DNA of 64,000 nt, from NCBI RefSeq assembly GCF_900105945.1, contig NZ_FNSO01000004.1, positions 4,712,001 to 4,776,000 of the forward strand. Direction: 5' to 3'. The notes beneath the pieces were generated by a model that saw only the letters and a program-made list of their open reading frames with translations, was not told where the DNA came from and ran no database searches. The first letter of the stretch is position 1. Each line of letters starts with the position of its first letter. Shown in pieces: positions 19,730-27,928 of this stretch. Both the position numbers and the translations under genes were made by a program. Source of the stretch: Amycolatopsis tolypomycina. Its GTDB lineage: Bacteria; Actinomycetota; Actinomycetes; Mycobacteriales; Pseudonocardiaceae.

Positions 19730-20380
19730 ATGCCGGAGCAAGCTCCGAGCCGACTGGAACGGCGCAAGGCACGCACCCGCGCGGCCCTGGTCCGGGCGGC
19801 CCAGGCGCTCATCGCCGAGGGGAAGACCGCGGTCCCGATCCTGGAGATCACCCAGGCCGCGGACGTCGGAATGGGGTCGTTCTACAACCACTTCGAGACG
19901 AAGGAGCAGCTCTACCAGGCGGCGGTCGAGGACGCCCTCGACGTCCACGGCGCCCTGCTGGACGAGCTCACCACCGGCCTGGACGACCCGGCCCAGGTCT
20001 TCGCGCAGAGCTTCCGGCTGACCGGTCGCCTGCACCGGCGGCACCCCGAACTCAGCAAGGTCCTCCTGCACCACGGTCTCGAACTCGCCACCTCGCAGAG
20101 CGGACTGGCCCCCCGCGCCCGCCGCGACATCGAGGCCGCCGTCCGAGCCGGCCGCTTCACCGTCACCGACCCCGAACTCGCCATGATCACGGTCGCCGGG
20201 GCCGCGCTGGGTCTCGGCCACCTCCTGCACCGGCAGCCCGAGCGCGACGACGCCGCCACGACCGACCAGGTGACCGAGGACCTGCTGCGGATGCTCGGCC
20301 TCACGGCCGCGGAGGCTCACGAGATCTGTGGTCGTCCACTGCCCGAGCTCGACACCACCACCGCGACCGGCGCCGCCTGA
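19730..20380 (+). CDS. TetR-family transcriptional regulator
   Basis: 216 residues with an N-terminal TetR HTH (EITQAADVGMGSFYNHFETKEQLY) and a helical ligand-binding C-terminal domain. Divergent from the aromatic-catabolism operon, with two palindromic operators between them, so it is most likely its ligand-released repressor; the ligand may be an aromatic compound or a CoA ester. Start ATG 19730 has GGGAG five to six nt upstream and was preferred over an upstream in-frame ATG that lacks one. Confidence 0.9.
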   Translation: MPEQAPSRLERRKARTRAALVRAAQALIAEGKTAVPILEITQAADVGMGSFYNHFETKEQLYQAAVEDALDVHGALLDELTTGLDDPAQVFAQSFRLTGRLHRRHPELSKVLLHHGLELATSQSGLAPRARRDIEAAVRAGRFTVTDPELAMITVAGAALGLGHLLHRQPERDDAATTDQVTEDLLRMLGLTAAEAHEICGRPLPELDTTTATGAA

Positions 20381-20437
20381 TCACGGCGTCCGGCGCCGAG
20401 AAACTTACAACCGCTGCCGTGGCGGCTGTGTATCGTA

Positions 20438-20451
20438 TGGGAGCGCTCCCA
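20438..20451. promoter_or_regulatory. CebR-type operator before the GH44 gene
   Basis: TGGGAGCGCTCCCA matches the box bound by the LacI-family cellobiose-responsive repressor CebR in streptomycetes. Here it is the core of a longer perfect palindrome at 20434-20455 (11-nt arms). It lies just downstream of a possible -10 (TATCGT, 20431-20436) and 25 bp before the GH44 start, a typical repressor position. Confidence 0.85.
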
Positions 20452-20475
20452 TACGACGGCGTCAGGAGTTCCCCG

Positions 20476-22119
20476 GTGGCTGCTCAGCGACGGAATCGCC
20501 CACGGTCCGGCAAGCCCCTCGCCGCGACCGGTTGCCTGGTGGCGGCGCTCCTGACCACCGCGGCACCACCGGCTTCCGCGGCCGGGCTCAGCCTGTCGGT
20601 CAACCTGTTCGCGGCGCGGCACGCGATCAGCCCGGACATCTACGGGATGAACGGCGGCGATCCCGCGCTCGTCGCCGAGCTCGGCATCCCGGTGTCGCGC
20701 TGGGGCGGCAACGCGAGCAGCCGCTACAACTTCAAGAACCACACCTACAACACCGGCAGCGACTGGTACTTCGAGAACATCGTGGCCGGGCCGGACAACA
20801 CCCTCGAGGCCTTCGTCCAGCGCAACCGCGACCGCGGGATGAAGCAGGTGGTCACCGTGCCGATGTCCGGCTGGGTGGCGAAGGATTCGCCCTCGTCGCA
20901 CCCGTTCGCCTGCGGGTTCCCGGCCACCCGCTTCCCCGCCCAGGACTCGTTCGACCAGTGGGACGCCAACTGCGGCAACGGCCGCCTGAACAACACCGAT
21001 CTCACCGGGGCCGAGCCCACGGACACCTCGATCCCGGCGGACGCGTCCTTCGCCGGCGAAATGGTCTCGCACCTGGTGAGCCGGTTCGGCCCGGCGGCGC
21101 GGGGCGGCGTCCCGATCTACGAACTCGACAACGAACCGGTGCTGTGGAGCTCCACCCACCGCGACGTCCACCCGCAGCCGGTGAGCGACGACGAACTGGG
21201 CAGCAAGAGCACGGCGACCGCCGCGGCCATCAAGGCCGCCGACCCGCGGGCGGCGGTGCTCGGCCCGTCGGGCTGGGGCTACTGCGAGTGGGTCGCGTCC
21301 GGAGTGGACGGTTGCGGCCCCGGTCCCGACTCGGCCGCGCACGGCGGGCTCAACCTCTCCCAGTGGTTCCTGAAGAACATGAAGGACTACAGCGACGCCC
21401 ACGGCGGCAAGCGTTTCCTCGACTACTTCGACCAGCACTTCTACCCGCAGATCAGCGGCGACAAGACCCCCGAGGCCAACGCGCTGCGGCTGCGGTCCAT
21501 CCGGTCGCTGTGGGACCCGAGCTACGTCGAGGAGTCCTGGATCGGCCCCAGCGGCGTCAACGCGCCCCCGCTGCAGTTCATCCGCACGATGAAGCAGTGG
21601 ATCGCCCAGTACAACCCCGGCACCAAGACGGCCATCACCGAGTACAACTGGGGCGCCCTCGACGACATCAACGGCGCGCTGGCCGAAGCCGACGTCCTCG
21701 GCGTCTTCGGCCGCGAAGGCCTCGACCTCGCCACGATGTGGGGCGAACCCAAGCCGACCGACCCGGCCGCGTACGCGTTCCGGATGTACCGCAACTACGA
21801 CGGAGCCGGCAGCCAGTTCGGCGACGTGAGCGTCTCGGCGGCCAGCACCGACCAGGGACAGCTCGCGATCTACGGCGCCCAACGCCGCTGCGACGGCGCA
21901 CTCACCCTCATGGTGATCAACAAGACCGGCACCGACCTGAACTCCCCGCTGTCGATCACGGGCACCGGCACCGGCAAGGCCCAACGGTTCACCTACAGCC
22001 CGGCCGACCTCTCGTCGATCGTGCGAGGCGGCGATCTTCCGGTGAACCGCGGCCGGGTCACCACGACGTACCCGGCGAATTCGATCACCCTGCTGGTCCT
22101 GCCGCAACACCGCGGCTGA
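20476..22119 (+). CDS. Secreted GH44 endo-beta-glucanase / xyloglucanase
   Basis: 547 residues with an N-terminal signal peptide ending near PPASAAG and a GH44 catalytic domain filling the rest; no carbohydrate-binding module is seen. The acid/base is expected at Glu220 in YELDNEPVLW and the nucleophile at Glu389 in ITEYNWGAL. GH44 enzymes cut beta-1,4-glucan chains in cellulose derivatives, lichenan and xyloglucan with retention. The GTG at 20476 has GTCAGGAG eight nt upstream; the ATG at 20438 was rejected because it lies inside the operator. Expression is probably induced by cellooligosaccharides through the CebR-type box. Confidence 0.92.
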   Translation: MAAQRRNRPRSGKPLAATGCLVAALLTTAAPPASAAGLSLSVNLFAARHAISPDIYGMNGGDPALVAELGIPVSRWGGNASSRYNFKNHTYNTGSDWYFENIVAGPDNTLEAFVQRNRDRGMKQVVTVPMSGWVAKDSPSSHPFACGFPATRFPAQDSFDQWDANCGNGRLNNTDLTGAEPTDTSIPADASFAGEMVSHLVSRFGPAARGGVPIYELDNEPVLWSSTHRDVHPQPVSDDELGSKSTATAAAIKAADPRAAVLGPSGWGYCEWVASGVDGCGPGPDSAAHGGLNLSQWFLKNMKDYSDAHGGKRFLDYFDQHFYPQISGDKTPEANALRLRSIRSLWDPSYVEESWIGPSGVNAPPLQFIRTMKQWIAQYNPGTKTAITEYNWGALDDINGALAEADVLGVFGREGLDLATMWGEPKPTDPAAYAFRMYRNYDGAGSQFGDVSVSAASTDQGQLAIYGAQRRCDGALTLMVINKTGTDLNSPLSITGTGTGKAQRFTYSPADLSSIVRGGDLPVNRGRVTTTYPANSITLLVLPQHRG

Positions 22120-22140
22120 GAGCCGGGCTAGGTTGGTGCG

Positions 22141-22947
22141 GTGGGCCTGTCGGTGCAGTTCGGTACGGTCGCGGCCGTGGTGGCCGACGTCGCGCGGCAG
22201 GAGGTGCTGAGCCGGTTCCGCCGGTTGCGGGCGGCGGAGATCTGGGAGAAGGCCGCGGGCGATCTCGTCACCGCCGCGGACGTGGCGGCCGAGCGGCGGC
22301 TGGCCGAAGAGCTCCGCGGCCTGGTCGCCGGGTCGGTCTTCGTGGGGGAAGAGGGCGTCGCCGCGGACGGGCGGCTGCTGGAGCTGCTGCGGGGTGACCG
22401 TCCGGTGTGGATCGCCGACCCGCTCGACGGGACGGCGAACTTCGTGCGCGGGAACGAACGGTTCTGCGTCATGGTGGCGCTGGCCCTGCGCGGAAGCGTG
22501 CTCGGCGCGTGGCTGTGCGCCCCCGCGCTCGGCCTGAGCGCGATGGCGCGCGCGGGCGGCGGCGCGGTGGCCGGCGGCCGCCCGCTGCGGCTGCCGGACC
22601 GCGACCGGGACCCGCTCCGGGTCGTCGTCACCGATCCGGCGTACCGGACCGCCGAGGACGACGCCGTGATCGCGCGGCTCGCCGGGGCGGGCCTGAGCCT
22701 GGTGCCGTGCAGCGGAGCCGGCGTCGTGTACCTCGAGCTGGCGCTCGGACGGCACGACGCGGCCGTGTTCGGCTGGACGAACGTGTGGGACCACGCCGCC
22801 GGCGTCCTGTTGCACCAGGAGGCCGGCGGCTACGCGGCCACGGCGGACGGGCCCGGGTTCCCGGCCGCCGCGGGCCGGCGGCCGCCACTCGTGCTGGCGA
22901 GGACCGCCGCCACGGCCGCGCGGCTGCGCCGGATCGCCGCCGGCTGA
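22141..22947 (+). CDS. Inositol-monophosphatase-family phosphatase
   Basis: 268 residues with the Mg2+-dependent, Li+-sensitive phosphatase motifs GEEG, WIADPLDGTANF and NVWDHAAG. The family includes inositol monophosphatase, histidinol phosphatase and 3'-phosphoadenosine phosphatase; the sequence alone does not decide between them. GTG start 21 bp after the GH44 stop, so it may be read through from that promoter. It converges with the amidohydrolase gene, 12 bp between stops. Confidence 0.88.
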   Translation: MGLSVQFGTVAAVVADVARQEVLSRFRRLRAAEIWEKAAGDLVTAADVAAERRLAEELRGLVAGSVFVGEEGVAADGRLLELLRGDRPVWIADPLDGTANFVRGNERFCVMVALALRGSVLGAWLCAPALGLSAMARAGGGAVAGGRPLRLPDRDRDPLRVVVTDPAYRTAEDDAVIARLAGAGLSLVPCSGAGVVYLELALGRHDAAVFGWTNVWDHAAGVLLHQEAGGYAATADGPGFPAAAGRRPPLVLARTAATAARLRRIAAG

Positions 22948-22959
22948 CCACCGGGAGCG

Positions 22960-24204
22960 TCAGCCCCGGTCGCCGGTTCCGGCACCCGGGCGGTGCGGGC
23001 CGGCCACGATCCGTCCACAGTGGACGACGACGCGCCGCGGGTCGCGGTCGGCCACCGCGCCTCGCACGTCCCGCGCCGGGATGGCCAGCAGCTCGGCGGG
23101 GAAGCCCGGCGCTATCCGGACCTCCGGCAGTCCCAGCACCCAGCGGGCCTTCTCGCTGACCGCCGCGTACGCCGCGTCGACCGGCAGGTGGCCCGCGAGC
23201 ACCAGCAGGACGGCGGTGTCGAGCGGGTCGCCGCGGCCCAGCGGGTTGAACGGGTCCTGGATGTTGTCCCCACCGCCGGCGACGGTCACCCCGGCCGCCG
23301 CCAGCGGCCCCAGCGCCGTCAGGCCGCGTGGGGTCGCGACCGGGTGGTCGCGGCCCTGCAGGTAGAGGTTGGTCGCGGGGCAGCAGACCACGCCGATCCC
23401 CGCCGCCGCCAGCCCGGCCCCGATCCGCCGCACCCGGTCGGGCGCCTGCACGCCGAGGCTGACGCAGTGGCTCGCGGTCACCCGGTGCGGGAATCCCGAG
23501 CGGGTGACCTGCGCCGCCAGCTCCCCGAGGCACGAGACGGACTCGTCGAGCGTCTCGTCGGTGTGCAGGTCCACCGGCGCACCGTGCCGCGCGGCCACGG
23601 CGAGCAGCTCTTCCTGGCACGCCACCGGGTCCGGGTCCCGGTACGGCGCCCCGCCGACGACGTCGGCGCCGCGTTCCATCGCCTCGGCCAGCACCGCCAG
23701 GTTGCCCGCGCCCGCCTGCCCCGAGGAGGGCACGTCGACGAACGCGGCGATCTCCAGGTGCAGCCGCCCGCGCAGCTCCTCCCGGGCGGCCACGACCGCG
23801 TCGAGGAAGCGCAGGCCGGTCCGGGTGCCGACGTCGAGGTGGGTGCGCACCGCGGTGCAGCCGTGCCCGAGCATCCGGAGGCAGGCCTCGAGCGCCCGGT
23901 CCGCGATGTCCCGGAACGGCGCCGTCGCGCGGAAGCGGTACCAGGAGTCGACGGCGCCTTCGAGGTCGCCGGTGGCGTTGTCGATCAGGCCCGCGGTGAG
24001 CACCTTGTCGAGGTGGGCGTGCGGCTCGGCCGGCGCCGGGAGCAGCAGGTGATCGCGCAGCTCGACCCGGACGCCGGCCGGCCCGGCAGCCGGTTCGGCC
24101 GGCTCGGTGACCGCGCTGATCCGGTCACCGCGGACGGCCACGTCGGCCCGGCGCCCGTCCGGCAGGGTCACGCCGCCGAGGACGAGCGAGGGCGGCTCAC
24201 CCAT
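22960..24204 (-). CDS. Cytosine-deaminase-like amidohydrolase
   Basis: 414 residues, amidohydrolase superfamily. Metal and catalytic motifs follow the CodA pattern: HAHLDK near residue 62, HTDE, ASHCVSLG and GGDNIQDPFNPLGRGD. CodA-like enzymes deaminate cytosine, isoguanine or related N-heterocycles; the exact substrate is open. It overlaps the phosphoribosyltransferase gene by 8 bp and is the last gene of a four-gene operon with a radical SAM enzyme, suggesting a base-modifying or salvage pathway. Confidence 0.82.
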   Translation of the reverse strand: MGEPPSLVLGGVTLPDGRRADVAVRGDRISAVTEPAEPAAGPAGVRVELRDHLLLPAPAEPHAHLDKVLTAGLIDNATGDLEGAVDSWYRFRATAPFRDIADRALEACLRMLGHGCTAVRTHLDVGTRTGLRFLDAVVAAREELRGRLHLEIAAFVDVPSSGQAGAGNLAVLAEAMERGADVVGGAPYRDPDPVACQEELLAVAARHGAPVDLHTDETLDESVSCLGELAAQVTRSGFPHRVTASHCVSLGVQAPDRVRRIGAGLAAAGIGVVCCPATNLYLQGRDHPVATPRGLTALGPLAAAGVTVAGGGDNIQDPFNPLGRGDPLDTAVLLVLAGHLPVDAAYAAVSEKARWVLGLPEVRIAPGFPAELLAIPARDVRGAVADRDPRRVVVHCGRIVAGPHRPGAGTGDRG

Positions 24205-24811
24205 GCGGCCGCCGTCCCACGGCGTCCCCCGCCGGCTCGGCGACGGCGCCGCCGTCCGCGAACACCTCGCCCGCGTCGAGCCGCCCGAAGTCGGGCGCGA
24301 CGACCCCGCTCGTCTCGGCCTCGTCGAGGCTGAAGCCGATCACCTGCAGCCCCGCCGCGTGCAGGGCCCGCGTCGCGGTCGTCGCGGCGCAGACCACCGC
24401 CACGACCTCTTCGGCGGCGTGGCAGCTCGGCGTGATCGTCCGGCGCGCCGCGAAGACCGTGCGCCCGGTCGCGGCCACGCAGTCGAGGTAGACGATGCGG
24501 TCGTAGGCGCCGCCCGGGACTTCGGTGCGGTACTCGGTGACCACGTCGCCGCCGACGCGGCGCAGCCCCAGCATGCAGAACGCGGCGTCGCCGAACTCCT
24601 CGGCGAACGCCGGGTACAGCAGCGCCCCACCTCGCAGCACGACGACGCAGAGCACCCGCTCGCCGGGCCTGCCCGCGGCACGGACGGCACGGGCCAGTCC
24701 GCGGCCCAGCAGGCCGATCCGCCGGCGCAGCAGCGCTTTCGGGATGTCCGCGACGGTGATCGCGGCGTACAGGCCTTCGCTGTCGGGGAGCTCGACGACC
24801 CGGGCCGTCAC
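24197..24811 (-). CDS. Phosphoribosyltransferase, uracil-PRTase-like
   Basis: 204 residues. The core resembles type I phosphoribosyltransferases, closest to uracil PRTase: VVVLRGGALLYPAFAEEF as the first conserved loop and IVYLDCVAATGRTVFAA in the position of the PRPP-binding loop (usual VDPMLATGGS). The Asp followed by Cys-Val-Ala and the GRT turn are unusual, so base specificity may differ from uracil. The GTG start overlaps the radical SAM gene stop by 4 bp. C-terminal about 35 residues are divergent and Gly/Ala-rich. Confidence 0.65.
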   Translation of the reverse strand: MTARVVELPDSEGLYAAITVADIPKALLRRRIGLLGRGLARAVRAAGRPGERVLCVVVLRGGALLYPAFAEEFGDAAFCMLGLRRVGGDVVTEYRTEVPGGAYDRIVYLDCVAATGRTVFAARRTITPSCHAAEEVVAVVCAATTATRALHAAGLQVIGFSLDEAETSGVVAPDFGRLDAGEVFADGGAVAEPAGDAVGRRPHG

Positions 24812-26097
24812 GCCGTCTCCCCCGCGATCGCGTGGCGGCACGCCCGGACGAGCTCCGGCTCCGGCAGCAGGAGCTCGTGCCCGGGCGGGAGGCCGTCGAC
24901 GCTCAGCCTGTCCTCGCCCAGCAGCCGGTGCAGCGCGACCAGTGTCACGGCGAGCCGGACCGCCGGGGCCGCCAGCAGGTCCTCCACCAGCGAGGCGACG
25001 TCGTTCTTGGCCACCGCGGCGGTGCAGCAGAGCGGGTCGAGCTCGGCGACGACGTCCGAGAGCGCCCACACGCCGTCGTCGACCAGCAGACGCGTGATCG
25101 GGTCGGCGAAGAAGTACTCGATGGCGCCCGCGAAGTCCGTTTCGCCGAGCATGAGCCGCCGGTCCGGGGCGGTGCCGCAGAAGATCCAGAAGCTGCCGTC
25201 GCTGTTCATGGTGATCGCGAGCCCGCCGGTGTCGGTGTAGCTGCCGCGGATCGCGTCGTTGACCGCCGTCGCCAGGACCAGCTGCCCCTGGCGCTTCTCG
25301 AACGGCCCGTAGTACTCCCGGATCGTCTTCGAGTGCGTGCTGAGTTCGGCGCCTTCGACGAGTTCGCCCGCCTTGCCGCTGAGCCGGAACACGTTGAACG
25401 TCAGCGGCGCCGACCGGCCACCGGGCAGCGTCAGCCGCCGGTTCCACTCGTCGATCTCGGTCAGTTCGCCCCCGACCTCGTCGGCGAGCAGGCGGTCGAC
25501 GTGCCCGAGGTCCGGCTGGATGCCGCGGAAGCCGAGCAGCATGTCGTGGCCGCCCCGGTCCCAGGCGCGGGCGATGTTGCCGTAGTGCTCGATCAGCACC
25601 GGGTACGGCGCGTTGAGGTGGTAGCGGTCGAGGCTCAGCCGCAGCATGAGCTCCGGTTTCCGAGGGTTCTTCGCCAGCGCCCCGACGAGCCGGTCGAGCA
25701 TCCGGTCGGCCGCGGCCTGCGTCTTCGCCCAGTAGCCGGCGGTGACCAGCTCGATCCGCGGCACCCGCACGGTTTCCAGGAGCCGGAGGATGCTGGGCAG
25801 CTTGAGGAAGGGCTCGCCGCCGCCGGTGATGTTGAGCTTTTCCGACCCGGTCTCGTCGATGAAGGCGATCGCTTCTTCCAGCTCCTCCGGGCTCAGTGAG
25901 TCCTTTTCGGACTTGCGTTCCAGGTCGGAGGAGTACATGCAGTGCTTGCAGGCGACCGGGCACAGCTCGCTGAGGTGGATGAAGAAGCTCGAACCCCGGT
26001 CCGGCAGCGGGCCGGGACGCCAGCGGGTCCGCCGGATGAGGTCCGCCCGGGCTTCGCCGGGAGCCGCGAACAGCTCTTTCACGCTGGGCAGGGTCAT
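24808..26097 (-). CDS. Radical SAM enzyme of unknown reaction
   Basis: 429 residues. The CxxxCxxC cluster motif is CPVACKHC (Cys46, Cys50, Cys53), and NITGGGEPFLK supplies the GGE SAM-binding motif. The C-terminal part holds further cysteines (IFCGTAP, DPLCCTAA, RACRH) that could bind an auxiliary cluster, but no SPASM signature is clear. It overlaps the MFS gene upstream and the PRTase gene downstream by 4 bp each. The context with a PRTase and a base deaminase suggests radical chemistry on a nucleobase, nucleotide or sugar; this is inference. ATG 26097 starts MTLPSVKELF. Confidence 0.85.
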   Translation of the reverse strand: MTLPSVKELFAAPGEARADLIRRTRWRPGPLPDRGSSFFIHLSELCPVACKHCMYSSDLERKSEKDSLSPEELEEAIAFIDETGSEKLNITGGGEPFLKLPSILRLLETVRVPRIELVTAGYWAKTQAAADRMLDRLVGALAKNPRKPELMLRLSLDRYHLNAPYPVLIEHYGNIARAWDRGGHDMLLGFRGIQPDLGHVDRLLADEVGGELTEIDEWNRRLTLPGGRSAPLTFNVFRLSGKAGELVEGAELSTHSKTIREYYGPFEKRQGQLVLATAVNDAIRGSYTDTGGLAITMNSDGSFWIFCGTAPDRRLMLGETDFAGAIEYFFADPITRLLVDDGVWALSDVVAELDPLCCTAAVAKNDVASLVEDLLAAPAVRLAVTLVALHRLLGEDRLSVDGLPPGHELLLPEPELVRACRHAIAGETA

Positions 26098-27620
26098 CGG
26101 TTCCCTTTCTCCTCGGTGATTTCCGCGTGCTCGGGGTGTCCGGCACCACGGGGACGCCGCGCGGTGGCGCGGGCGAGCAGGGCAAACCCGGCCACGGCGG
26201 CGGGCAGCACCAGGAAGGCGGCACGCTCCCACTGCGCAAGCCCGGTCACGGCGGCGAACAGCGGCGGCGCGAGCAGGGTCCCGGCACTCCCGAGCTGGAC
26301 GAGAACGCCATTGGCGGCGGGCAGGGCATCCGCCCGCACCACGACGGACGGCAGCGCACCGTACGCGGCGCCCACCCCGATCCCCGCCGCGAAGAGCAGC
26401 AGGACCGCCAGTGCGACCGCGCCGCCCGGCGGCAAGGCGCCACCGAAGACGAGGCCGGCGAACACCGGACAGGAGAGGGCGGCCGCGCCAACCGCGCGGG
26501 GAGTGGCGCCCCGACGCAGGAGGGCACCGGCCAGCAGGCTGCCCGGCACACTCGCAACGGCAACGGCCGAGGTGAGCGCGCCGGCCGTACCCGGCGGAAG
26601 GCTGAACCTCGAACTCAGGTAGAGGGGGAACAAGGAGAGGACCGCGACGCTGATGAGAGCGGTCAGCGCGAAGCCGGCTCCGAGCAGCAGCGGCCCGGCT
26701 GTGACCCGGCGCCCCGGCGGACTGGGCGGCGGCGATCCGGCCGACCCCCGGTCTCTTGGCGGGCTGGGCAGCCCGGCTGTCACCCGGCGCCCCGGCGAGC
26801 TGGGCGGCAGGGACCCGTCCGCTACCCCGCGCCCCGGCGGGCTGAGCGACGGCGCGGCCGCCACCCGGCCTCCCGGCGCGCTAGGCGCCCCGTCCGCCAC
26901 CCCGCGCCCCAGCGGGCTGAGCGACGGCGCGGCCGCCACCCGGCCACCCGGCGCTTTAGGCGGCCCGTCCGCCACCCCGCGCCCCGGCGGGTCGGGCGAC
27001 ACTGCCCCGTCCGTCACCCCGCGCCCCGGCAGACCGGGCGGGCTGGGCGGCGACGTCCGGCTCGTGCCCGCCGCGGCACCAGCGACAACGGCCAGCACCG
27101 CGCACACCACAGCCAGCAGCAGGAACCAGCCGCGCCATCCCCAGGCCGAGCCGAGCACTCCGCCCGCGACCGCGCTCAGTGCCAGCCCCGCCGGGACGCA
27201 TGCGCCCCACACCGCCAGCGCCGGTGCCAGCCTGCGCGGGGACACCTGGGACGCCAGCACGACCGGGGCACCGACCATCACCAGCAGGTAGCCCGCTCCT
27301 TCGGCAACGCGCAGCCCGACGAGCACGCCCGTGGCCGGCGCCACGGCGACCATCAGCCCGCCGGCCACCGCGAGCACGGCCAGCCCGGCGGCCACCCACC
27401 CGCCCACCGCCCGTGGCCGCAGCCATTCCCCGGCGGGCAGCGCGAACAGGGCGGCGACGAACGTGATCGTCGAAATCACCAGCCCCAGCCACGTGGCCGA
27501 CAGCCCGAACGCCCCGCGCACCGCGTCGGAAACGGGCGCGACCTTCCCCAACGCGGCCGCCGCCGCGACGCCGGCCGCGATCGTCGTCGCGGGCGGCACC
27601 CACCCTCGTCCTCGCACCAT
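26094..27620 (-). CDS. MFS transporter with a repeat-containing central loop
   Basis: 508 residues, 12 predicted transmembrane helices in two halves. Between helices 6 and 7 the usual cytoplasmic loop is replaced by about 120 residues of Pro/Gly/Arg/Ala repeats (units such as PGRGVADG and APGGRVAAAP). It is the first gene of the radical SAM operon and overlaps it as ATGA, so it likely exports or imports the pathway product or substrate. ATG 27620 was preferred over a TTG four codons earlier. Confidence 0.82.
   Translation of the reverse strand: MVRGRGWVPPATTIAAGVAAAAALGKVAPVSDAVRGAFGLSATWLGLVISTITFVAALFALPAGEWLRPRAVGGWVAAGLAVLAVAGGLMVAVAPATGVLVGLRVAEGAGYLLVMVGAPVVLASQVSPRRLAPALAVWGACVPAGLALSAVAGGVLGSAWGWRGWFLLLAVVCAVLAVVAGAAAGTSRTSPPSPPGLPGRGVTDGAVSPDPPGRGVADGPPKAPGGRVAAAPSLSPLGRGVADGAPSAPGGRVAAAPSLSPPGRGVADGSLPPSSPGRRVTAGLPSPPRDRGSAGSPPPSPPGRRVTAGPLLLGAGFALTALISVAVLSLFPLYLSSRFSLPPGTAGALTSAVAVASVPGSLLAGALLRRGATPRAVGAAALSCPVFAGLVFGGALPPGGAVALAVLLLFAAGIGVGAAYGALPSVVVRADALPAANGVLVQLGSAGTLLAPPLFAAVTGLAQWERAAFLVLPAAVAGFALLARATARRPRGAGHPEHAEITEEKGNR
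26720..27050. repeat. Coding tandem repeat in the MFS loop
   Basis: Imperfect tandem repeats inside the MFS gene. The clearest pair has a 75-nt period: the block starting CTGAGCGACGGCGCGG occurs at 26842 and again at 26917. Flanking partial units (motif CCGCGCCCCGGCGGG) extend the array on both sides. The period is a multiple of three, so copy changes keep the frame. Confidence 0.75.
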
Positions 27621-27928
27621 TCCCCCGCACAACCCCGGCAGCCTGCCGCGGATCCGCCAGTCGACCCCGGCCCGTGACGCTACGCAATTTCCACTGCCGC
27701 CGGGACCGCCAGGCGGGTAAACGATTCACCGGCACCGCCGGTGAGGCCGCCGGACTGAGGAAAACGTTGTTGCGGCGGAAATTCGACCCGCTTTTCCCAC
27801 CGATCGCCGCCGGCGCCTCACTGTCCTCTGTAGACTATGGCCGGAGAAATCAGCGGGTTGGGTGCGCAATCCCGCCGCCGTCGTGCGCGTTCCGCAGCAG
27901 GTAGACCGCGCTGATCGGTCCCCGTCGT
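27621..27928. other. Intergenic stretch, promoter side of the MFS operon
   Basis: This 308-bp gap lies between the 3' end of the beta-helix gene and the start of the MFS gene, both on the minus strand. It contains a hairpin at 27726-27744 (arms TCACCGGC and GCCGGTGA, loop ACC) without a T-tract, which may terminate the beta-helix transcript. I see no gene in it. Confidence 0.5.

Noticed and set aside
26720..27050. Repeat array as CRISPR
   Set aside because: Repeats are in frame inside an MFS gene, imperfect, without unique spacers or cas genes.
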